Positions 24,380 through 30,549 of a stretch of DNA of 30,549 bases are shown one piece after another. This DNA is from JBBQWZ01 sp043788745. GTDB taxonomy: Bacteria; Acidobacteriota; Terriglobia; Bryobacterales; Bryobacteraceae. The first letter of the stretch is position 1. Every line of letters starts with the position of its first letter. The translations under genes were made by a program, and so were the position numbers. The DNA is taken from contig JAYVTO010000149.1 of the NCBI GenBank assembly GCA_043788745.1, positions 1-30,549 on the forward strand, given 5' to 3'. Under the pieces are notes generated by a model that saw only the letters and a program-made list of their open reading frames with translations, had not been told where the DNA came from and ran no database searches.

Positions 24380-25554
24380 CGCTGGCGCCGAATATAGATC
24401 GTGCCGCCGGAAGCGCTAATTCGCAATACCGGCCCACCCCCGTTCAATGAGCCCTCCGCGACCCAGGGCTTGGCCCGCTCCAATTCGGAAACCTTGGGGC
24501 GAATCTCGGGAAAATCGGAAAAAATCTTGCCAAGGCTCGGCCCGGAATCGTTTCGCGCCTGCACGGCAAGGGCTAGGCTTGCTGGGATCAAAACGGTGAC
24601 ATCACCGGATCCCGCCCAAAGGGATGAATCTTCCAGGCGTGCCCCGGACATCAGTTCGGCAAGAATGCTGCCATACGCAGTGGAAGCGCGAACCGGACCC
24701 GCCTGGCTCTTGAACCGGATCGTGCCCGCCGCCGATTCGCATCGGACGCCGCGAGCCGAGCCGATCTGGATCGATCCACCGCGAGTTTCCGCCGAAACGA
24801 GTCCGGCAGCCTGCAGCACTTCAATCAAACCTTCCCCCGTACGGGCCGAAACCGTCGAGTGCGCCCGATCCACCTGAATGTTGCCGCCCTGCGTAAAAGC
24901 ATGCAGCGGACCGCCCACATCGCGGACGCAAATCTCACCGCCCGCCGTATCGCACCATGTCTCGCCGCGCGCGCTCTCGACCAGAATCGAACCCGCGCCG
25001 GAACTGCATCGCACCGGTCCTGCCACTTTGCCGATGCGGACCTCGCCGCCGCCCGTCTTTGCCGTCGCGCTTACGCCGATCCTGTCCATTACCACCTGCC
25101 CTGCACTTGTGGTCGCGGAGGTGATCCCGTCCATATCCGTGACCTCGACTCCGCCGACCTGAGTTTCCACCGATGATTCTCTAAGCGATCGCGGAACCTT
25201 CAGGACGACTTCGGTCGTTACGCCGGGCTTCTCGACAGTCATCATTGCCAGTGTTGTCGCTTCGCCACGCGGCCGGGTATTTACCACCAGCGCGCCGAAC
25301 GCCCGCCGAGCTTCCGTTTCAGTCCGCGCCTTGGTTCTTTGCGTGACCGTATATTGGACTCGATCGAAAGGCCCCCCCTGCACGGTCACCCGTCCGCGCG
25401 TCACCAGCTTGAACGTCCCTGCCACAGAGCAGGGAACGGTACCCCGCGTCGTCAACACCCAATACCCGCCGTCCCGCGTCAGCGCAGACGTTTGCTCGCT
25501 GCCGGATTGAGCCAGCGCCATAGCTGCGAGCGTTAACGATGCCAATATACGCAT
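24376..25554 (-). CDS. DUF4097-type secreted beta-helix protein
   Basis: 392 aa. A signal peptide (MRILASLTLAAMALAQ) precedes a long series of short beta-strand repeats of the form GxIxVxxAxGxVxAxTxxGxI, for example VQVDRAHSTVSARTGEGLI-like units, with abundant G, S, V and T. This is the DUF4097 adhesin-like fold, a surface or periplasmic protein of unknown ligand. It follows the anti-sigma gene by 22 bp with AGGAA before the ATG, so it is the likely last gene of the sigma-factor operon and may be its target or sensor partner. Confidence 0.8.
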   Translation of the reverse strand: MRILASLTLAAMALAQSGSEQTSALTRDGGYWVLTTRGTVPCSVAGTFKLVTRGRVTVQGGPFDRVQYTVTQRTKARTETEARRAFGALVVNTRPRGEATTLAMMTVEKPGVTTEVVLKVPRSLRESSVETQVGGVEVTDMDGITSATTSAGQVVMDRIGVSATAKTGGGEVRIGKVAGPVRCSSGAGSILVESARGETWCDTAGGEICVRDVGGPLHAFTQGGNIQVDRAHSTVSARTGEGLIEVLQAAGLVSAETRGGSIQIGSARGVRCESAAGTIRFKSQAGPVRASTAYGSILAELMSGARLEDSSLWAGSGDVTVLIPASLALAVQARNDSGPSLGKIFSDFPEIRPKVSELERAKPWVAEGSLNGGGPVLRISASGGTIYIRRQR

Positions 25555-25576
25555 GATTCCTATTCCGGTCGAGTGC

Positions 25577-26530
25577 TCAATACGATGAAAGAGTCGCGTT
25601 CAGTTCCTCAAGGGCCCGCTGACAACGCATGCGCACGTAGCCGTTCGTCTCTTTGCGCATCAACTGCTGAAGAACACCGACAAGCTGCTTCTGGCCGCCG
25701 TTCTTGCCGAGACCTTCCGTCAACAGATCAATGGCTTCGGCGCGCAGGCCGGGATTTCCATCGGCCAGTACGGATTGCGCCAATGCCTCCTGCACATCAG
25801 GTTCCTGGGCAAAGGCTTTCAGTCCAGAAAGAGCCTTCAGCCGGACGCCCGCGTTCGAATCATGCCGCATGGCGTTGATTAGCGCTTGGCGCACGTCTGA
25901 TTCCCGCGGGCGGGCATTCAAGATACGCAGGGTTTCGCCGCGAAGCCCCGGATCCTGAGCATCCCTGGCCGCGGCGAGCAACATTTGCCGAATGGGTGCT
26001 TCTTCGATCCCGCCAAAAACCACTCGCTGGCGCGTCTCGTCCAACACAATCTGGACGCGCCCATTCCCATCCGGTTCGACGTAGCGAACGCGCGACGCAA
26101 TCGGATCCGCCTGCGGCACCGGACCGACCGCGGGCCGGTCGAATGTAAGCCGTGCGCCCACAAACCCGATCAGCAGAAGCGCCAGCGCACCTACCGGCCG
26201 CGGCACGTGCCAATTCCAAACGGCACTGAGCTTCTCTCGAACAAGTGCCCAGCGGTTATGCGCAGCCACCGTGACCACCGAGCGCTCCCGCTCCAGGCTC
26301 TCAAACAGGTTCTCCCGACAGTTGCGGAGAAACACGGCAGACGGATCCTGCGCCTGCCGTTGCAGCACCGAATTCATCTCCCGAACCAGATCCAACTCCG
26401 CGCGGCACAAGCCGCATTGGCCGACGTGATCCTCGATTTGCTCCTCTTCGTCGAACGTCAGTTCGCCGTACAGAAACAAAGGTAAGGCCTCTCGCACGGA
26501 TTGACAATCTGGCACGCGTTGGCCGGTCAT
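25577..26530 (-). CDS. Membrane anti-sigma factor with zinc finger and HEAT repeats
   Basis: 317 aa. The N-terminus has the zinc anti-sigma (zf-HC2/ZAS) motif: C9, then H35-x3-C39-x2-C42 (HVGQCGLC). One membrane helix follows near 111-129 (PVGALALLLIGFVGARL). The outer part (about 170-317) is made of HEAT-like helical repeats (ALINAMRHDSNAGVRLKALS; SVLADGNPGLRAEAIDLL). It is expected to hold the upstream ECF sigma factor at the membrane and release it on an envelope signal, perhaps sensed through the HEAT part. The ATG overlaps the sigma-factor stop as ATGA. Confidence 0.88.
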   Translation of the reverse strand: MTGQRVPDCQSVREALPLFLYGELTFDEEEQIEDHVGQCGLCRAELDLVREMNSVLQRQAQDPSAVFLRNCRENLFESLERERSVVTVAAHNRWALVREKLSAVWNWHVPRPVGALALLLIGFVGARLTFDRPAVGPVPQADPIASRVRYVEPDGNGRVQIVLDETRQRVVFGGIEEAPIRQMLLAAARDAQDPGLRGETLRILNARPRESDVRQALINAMRHDSNAGVRLKALSGLKAFAQEPDVQEALAQSVLADGNPGLRAEAIDLLTEGLGKNGGQKQLVGVLQQLMRKETNGYVRMRCQRALEELNATLSSY

Positions 26531-27096
26531 AGAAAATCTCCCAAAGCAGCGCGCATCTTCTGCGTCGCGCGGAAAAGGCAGTTCTTCGCCGCTTCTTCCG
26601 TAGTCCCCAACATCTCCCCAATCGATCTTAGGCGCAGACCTTGATAGTGACGTAACTCAAAGACCATTCGCTCGCGCGGCGTCAGTTCTGCCAGGGTATC
26701 GCGAATCCGGCTCTTCAACTCGCCACTCAAGAGGGTGCGTTGCGGATTTCCATCCGCCCGCTCCTCGGCCACCGAATCCATCCGGTCGAGCGGACCTTCC
26801 GTGGTCGTCAGCACGGTGGGTTCTTCGCGCCGGACTTTCCGCTTCCGCAAATGATCCAGGCAAAGGTTTGTCACAATCCGGTACAGCCACGTGTGAAAAC
26901 TACAATCGAACCGGAACGCGTGCAAGTTCTTGAAGACCCGCAGAAACGCTTCTTGGTAAACGTCTTGCGCGTCTTCGGGAGACCGCAACAGATTCATCGC
27001 CAGCCGCAGTACGTTCTGGTCGTACATCCGCACGAGCTGCTCGAACGCAGGTTGGTCCCCTGCCTGAGCCGCGCGGATCAGCGACGCCTCGTCCAT
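26527..27096 (-). CDS. ECF-family RNA polymerase sigma factor
   Basis: 189 aa. Sigma region 2 is clear (DQPAFEQLVRMYDQNVLRLA, DAQDVYQEAFLRVFKNL, FHTWLYRIVTNLCLDHLRKR), as is region 4 (LTPRERMVFELRHYQGLRLR, EEAAKNCLFRATQKMR). It directs RNA polymerase to a dedicated promoter set, in group ECF. The frame extends to 27201; I chose the ATG at 27096 (MDEASLIRAAQAGD) because it matches the family start. It is coupled to the anti-sigma gene by ATGA. Confidence 0.93.
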   Translation of the reverse strand: MDEASLIRAAQAGDQPAFEQLVRMYDQNVLRLAMNLLRSPEDAQDVYQEAFLRVFKNLHAFRFDCSFHTWLYRIVTNLCLDHLRKRKVRREEPTVLTTTEGPLDRMDSVAEERADGNPQRTLLSGELKSRIRDTLAELTPRERMVFELRHYQGLRLRSIGEMLGTTEEAAKNCLFRATQKMRAALGDFL

Positions 27097-27257
27097 TGGA
27101 ACGGCCGAACGTATGGCCACGACTCTCGCGGCGCCAACCTTTCGTAACAACACTAGATAAGACGATCTGCCGGCGAAAAGGTCACACCGCCCACCTGCCA
27201 ATTCACAAAAAGTCTATGGTACCAATGCACAAACAGCTCCAGCCGCCCGCAGTCTTG

Positions 27258-27318
27258 TCTAATGCAGGATGAGCCTGAAGGAGGGCCTGTTTCTAACGCA
27301 GGATGAGCCTGAAGGGGG
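27258..27318. repeat. Two tandem copies of a 34-bp repeat
   Basis: Copies start at 27258 and 27292 with the shared core GATGAGCCTGAAGG preceded by TCTAAYGCAG. A third copy is at 30461. They lie downstream of rpsA and upstream of the sigma-factor gene. Right after them a 9-bp unit GTTGGAGCT is repeated about two and a half times (27321-27343). No protein is supported here. Confidence 0.7.
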
Positions 27319-27360
27319 CAGTTGGAGCTGTTGGAGCTGTTGGGTATCCTGGGTTCTCAG

Positions 27361-29112
27361 TTAACCGACTAGTTCGATCTCGATCTTCTTCTGCTCTGCA
27401 TCCAGGTTCGTAATCTTGAACGACCGGATCTGCCCGGCCTTCAGCGGCTCCGGACCCGACGGCTCTCCGCCGCCGCCCTTCCACCGTGCGGTCAGCAGGG
27501 CAGTCATGGAACTCAGGTCGACCGCGACAGCTTTTTGGGTACTTTCCTTCGCACCGCCCGAAAGCTGACACGTCGCCGTTACACCCTCATCCACCTGTAC
27601 TTTGGCACGGGTATTCGAGACATCCACAACGCGTCCGGTCACCGTATCCCCGACCTTGTGCTCGGCGATGTACTCATCGGCGCTCGACGGCGGAATCGGC
27701 TCCAACTGTTTCATCCCGAGCCGGACACGGCGGCGCTCGTCGTCCAGCCCTAGCACCTGCGCGCGCACGATCTGGCCGACCTTAAGAACTTCGCTCGGAT
27801 GCTCCAACCGCTTCTCGCGACTGATGTCGCCGATGTGAATCATGCCCTCCAGGTCGTTCCCGAGATCGACGAACACGCCGAATTTCTGCAGCGACGTCAC
27901 GGGCACTTCGAAAATCGCGTCTTGAACGTACTTCGCTTTCGCGTCTTCCCAGGGATCGCCGAGCGCCTGCTTCAGACCGAGAGAAATGCGACGCTCGGCC
28001 GCGTTCACGCCCAAGACCACCGCCTCTACCTGCTCGCCGGACTTCAAGAGGTCCGCAGGCTTGCGGACCTTCTTCGTCCACGACATCTCCGAAACGTGGA
28101 TCAGCCCCTCAATGCCCGGCTCCAGTTCGATGAACGCGCCGAAATCCGTCAGGCGCGTCACGGTTCCCCTGAGACGTTCGCCGACGACGTACTTCTCCGC
28201 AACCAGTGACCACGGATCCGGCAACAACTGCTTGCGTCCCAGCGAAATCTTCCGCGTCGCTGCATTGATTTTTAAAATCTTGACTTCAATCTGCTGCCCC
28301 ACCGTCAGAACGTCGGACGGTTTGGCTACGCGGTTCCAGGCGAGGTCCGTGACGTGGAGCAGGCCATCAAGGCCTCCCAGATCCACGAACGCGCCGAAAT
28401 CGGTCACGCTGCGTACCGTGCCAGTCAGTACAGAGCCTTCCTGGATCGCGTCGAACGCCTCGCCCTTCGCCTTCAGCCGCTGCTCTTCGAGCACGCTGCG
28501 CCGGTCGACAACGATGTCGTCCTTCTCCTTGTCGAGCTTGATCAGCCGGCATTCGATTTCCTGGCCGATCAGCTTGTCCATCTCAGCCTGGTCGCGTGCA
28601 CCGCTGCGCGATGCCGGCATGAACGCCGTCATGCCAACGTCTACGCGCAGGCCGCCCTTTACGGATTCCGTAACGACGCCAGCGATGATCTTTTTCTCGG
28701 CGAAAGCGGATTCGAGCGCGCTCCAATCCTTGGGCCGCTCCACCTTCCTCGTCGAAAGCTGATAGTTTCCTTCCTGATCGCGACCCGTGATGCTCACAAT
28801 CAGCTTGTCGCCGGTTTTCACCAGCAACTCGCCTTTGTCGTCTTTCACAGATGCGATGGGCAGCGCGCCGTCATTCTTGCGACCGATATCGACGAACACC
28901 GATTCGGCGTCCATCGACACAACCACGCCTTGCAGCGTTTCGCTGCGTTTGCCTGTATGCTCCCGCTCAAACTGCGACAGGATGTCAGCAAACGAGTTGT
29001 CGGCTGGAGCGTCGTCATCGGGCATCGTGTCGGCCCGCGCAGGGGCGGACGGAGTAGCGCCCAAGGCCAGTTCTTGGGCCTCGGAGAAAAGAGAAAATTT
29101 GGGGAACGTCAT
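27361..29112 (-). CDS. rpsA: 30S ribosomal protein S1
   Basis: 583 aa with six S1 domains (roughly 59-125, 142-208, 227-297, 314-384, 401-471 and a diverged one at 491-580). The middle ones are canonical (TVRSVTDFGAFVDLGGLDGL and LLHVTDLAW; GTVTRLTDFGAFIELEPG and GLIHVSEMSW). It brings mRNA to the 30S subunit. The longest frame begins MTFPKFSLFSEAQ; the acidic stretch MPDDDAPADNSF about 30 codons later is an alternative start. No clear Shine-Dalgarno precedes the ATG, as is common for rpsA. It is divergent from the histidine kinase gene. Confidence 0.95.
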   Translation of the reverse strand: MTFPKFSLFSEAQELALGATPSAPARADTMPDDDAPADNSFADILSQFEREHTGKRSETLQGVVVSMDAESVFVDIGRKNDGALPIASVKDDKGELLVKTGDKLIVSITGRDQEGNYQLSTRKVERPKDWSALESAFAEKKIIAGVVTESVKGGLRVDVGMTAFMPASRSGARDQAEMDKLIGQEIECRLIKLDKEKDDIVVDRRSVLEEQRLKAKGEAFDAIQEGSVLTGTVRSVTDFGAFVDLGGLDGLLHVTDLAWNRVAKPSDVLTVGQQIEVKILKINAATRKISLGRKQLLPDPWSLVAEKYVVGERLRGTVTRLTDFGAFIELEPGIEGLIHVSEMSWTKKVRKPADLLKSGEQVEAVVLGVNAAERRISLGLKQALGDPWEDAKAKYVQDAIFEVPVTSLQKFGVFVDLGNDLEGMIHIGDISREKRLEHPSEVLKVGQIVRAQVLGLDDERRRVRLGMKQLEPIPPSSADEYIAEHKVGDTVTGRVVDVSNTRAKVQVDEGVTATCQLSGGAKESTQKAVAVDLSSMTALLTARWKGGGGEPSGPEPLKAGQIRSFKITNLDAEQKKIEIELVG

Positions 29113-29183
29113 GAAAACCGAGTGGATAACTCTTGCGTCTAGTTATTGTGTCACAATCTTCGTCAGCATCGCACGCCCCTCAG

Positions 29184-30476
29184 ATGCCGGACACCGCTGG
29201 ACTAGAAATCGAAACCACCACAGCCTCCTGGCGCAGGTGGATCCGCCCACAGGATGTCGTCTGGCTGTTGCTCTTCTTTGGCCTGGGCATCTATAGTCCC
29301 AACCACGGCTGGATCGAGATTGCGTTACTCCCCGCACTGGCACTCTTTCAGGTAATCGCGACGAAGCTTCCGGTTTTCGCGACGCCACGGGGCAGCATCG
29401 TAGCGATCGGTGTCGAACTCTCTGTCGCGTTTGTCCTGATGCTCTTTACCGGCGGTGTCAGCAGCAGTTATTACATCTTACTGTTGCTTCCGGTGATCTT
29501 TGCCGGAACGACCATGAGCCTCACTGGCGTCGCTGTCGTGACGATTCTCGCGATCGGCGAATACCTTTCCCTGCTGCTGCTGCTTGACTGGAACACGCAA
29601 TACATCCCTCCGGACCAGATTGCCGAGCTCGTTTTACGCGCTGGAGTTCTTCCGGCCGTCGGCTTGCTGACCCACGAACTCGCCGAAGCCAACCGTCGAG
29701 CGGCGCGCCAGTATCAACAGGTAGCCCATCAACTCGCCTCCGCCAACCAGAGTCTCGTCGAAGCCGAAGCGGCGGTCCGCCGGTCGGAGCGCCTTGCCGC
29801 TCTCGGCCAATTAACGGCGGGCCTCGCGCACGAACTCCGCAATCCGTTGGGTATCATCAAGACCTCCGCGGAGATGCTCGCGAAGAACGTGCCCGCCAGC
29901 AACGTCGTCGCGAGAGAGATGGCCGATTTCATTGGCGGCGAAGTCGACCGCGCCAATTCGCTGGTCACGCGTTTTCTGGACTTCGCCCGACCGTTGCGGC
30001 TCCAGCTCGTTCCGCTGCATCTCGACGCCGCCCTCGACCACGCCGTCGAGGACTTCCAGCGCCGCAAGCCTCCGTTCGATGTCGAGGTTTACCGCAACTA
30101 TTCGCCCGAGCTTCCCAAGGTGAACATCGATGCCGAGATGTTTGCGAGCGTCATTCTGAACCTCCTCACGAACGCTGCGCAGGCGAGCCCTCCAAAGGGC
30201 GTTGTGACGTTGAAGACGCGTCTGCTGCAAGAAGAGGTTGAGGTGTCCGTTATCGATCGGGGCTCCGGGATCAAGCCCGAACACATCGAGACAATCTTCA
30301 ATCCGTTCTTCACCACGAAGCCCGACGGCGTCGGCCTCGGATTGGCGATTGTGTCTAAGATCATCGACGAGCACGGCGGTCACATCGCCGTCGAAAGCGA
30401 AGCCGGCCAAGGCAGCGTCTTCCGGATCGTCCTGCCGCCGGCAGGCCGCGCGCAGCATTTTCTAATCCGAGAATGA
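29184..30476 (+). CDS. Membrane sensor histidine kinase
   Basis: About 430 aa. Five or six hydrophobic helices occupy roughly 25-165. A short coiled linker follows, then the HisKA domain with H216 in AHELRNPLG. The ATP-binding domain has an N box (LNLLTNAAQ, about 326-334), G1 (DRGSGI), F box (FNPFFTTK) and G2 (GVGLGLAI). The overall form is NtrB/AtoS-like without a visible PAS domain. A response regulator is not seen before the window ends. I used the ATG at 29184; TTG at 29133 and GTG at 29148 are in frame. The signal is unknown. Confidence 0.88.
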   Translation: MPDTAGLEIETTTASWRRWIRPQDVVWLLLFFGLGIYSPNHGWIEIALLPALALFQVIATKLPVFATPRGSIVAIGVELSVAFVLMLFTGGVSSSYYILLLLPVIFAGTTMSLTGVAVVTILAIGEYLSLLLLLDWNTQYIPPDQIAELVLRAGVLPAVGLLTHELAEANRRAARQYQQVAHQLASANQSLVEAEAAVRRSERLAALGQLTAGLAHELRNPLGIIKTSAEMLAKNVPASNVVAREMADFIGGEVDRANSLVTRFLDFARPLRLQLVPLHLDAALDHAVEDFQRRKPPFDVEVYRNYSPELPKVNIDAEMFASVILNLLTNAAQASPPKGVVTLKTRLLQEEVEVSVIDRGSGIKPEHIETIFNPFFTTKPDGVGLGLAIVSKIIDEHGGHIAVESEAGQGSVFRIVLPPAGRAQHFLIRE

Positions 30477-30488
30477 GCCTGAAGGGGG
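30461..30488. repeat. Third copy of the 34-bp repeat core
   Basis: TCTAA followed eight bases later by ATGAGCCTGAAGGGGG, the same arrangement as the copies at 27258 and 27292. It overlaps the last codons and stop of the histidine kinase gene. The remaining 60 bp to the window end have T-runs but no clear stem, so no terminator is called. Confidence 0.6.
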
Positions 30489-30549
30489 AAGAGTCAGGTT
30501 GGGACGCTGCTGGGGTCCTTTCTGTGTTTTTTGGTTTCGTTTTTTGAAA

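Noticed and set aside
30473..30548. Short frame starting at the ATGA overlapping the histidine kinase stop
   Set aside because: About 24 residues, starts inside the repeat core and has no recognisable response-regulator sequence.

Overview
The window is GC-rich DNA from a bacterial chromosome. Single-copy housekeeping genes (rpsA, a leucine-biosynthesis cluster, ald, gnd, tRNA-Ala) sit among secreted proteins of unknown role and a few accessory genes. The mixture of a DUF1028 protein, a Tat-type leader on a sugar isomerase, a DUF4097 protein behind an ECF sigma/anti-sigma pair, short LeuA and many GTG/TTG starts suggests an Acidobacteriota member, perhaps Bryobacterales/Solibacter-like. That placement is an inference from gene style, not from a marker phylogeny.

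Layout. 1-5.2 kb: a small zinc-ribbon/S1-domain protein and tRNA-Ala(GGC) on the minus strand, a frameshifted DUF1028 gene, an HD-domain hydrolase, a Gfo/Idh/MocA oxidoreductase and an AidB-type acyl-CoA dehydrogenase. 5.4-8.8 kb: a BON-domain periplasmic protein, then a compact copper operon read leftward (copZ-like chaperone, copA ATPase, csoR repressor) with a G-tract CsoR-like operator upstream. 8.8-10.5 kb: a collapsed zwf (glucose-6-phosphate dehydrogenase) pseudogene behind an intact 6-phosphogluconate dehydrogenase. 10.6-12.0 kb: a sugar phosphate isomerase/epimerase-like protein and a small secreted protein.

12.1-19.6 kb: a leftward leucine cluster, leuA - M20 peptidase - leuB - DUF262/DUF1524 (GmrSD-like) gene - leuC - leuD. 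LeuA lacks the usual C-terminal leucine-sensing domain, and a restriction-type defence gene sits between leuB and leuC. Divergent from leuA, a LysR regulator starts a tightly overlapping rightward trio (19.7-22.0 kb): LysR, an orphan Cas6-like RAMP protein, and a KANL3/Tex30-type alpha/beta hydrolase. No CRISPR array or other cas gene is visible. This trio is the best candidate for an undescribed system here.

22.0-22.6 kb is non-coding and carries eight copies of a short ACGAAGCC repeat. 22.6-24.2 kb: a secreted peptidoglycan-binding protein and alanine dehydrogenase. 24.2-27.1 kb: a leftward stress-type operon (ECF sigma, zinc-finger anti-sigma with HEAT repeats, DUF4097 protein). 27.2-30.5 kb: a 34-bp tandem repeat, rpsA (ribosomal protein S1), and a divergent membrane histidine kinase whose 3' end carries a third copy of the same repeat.
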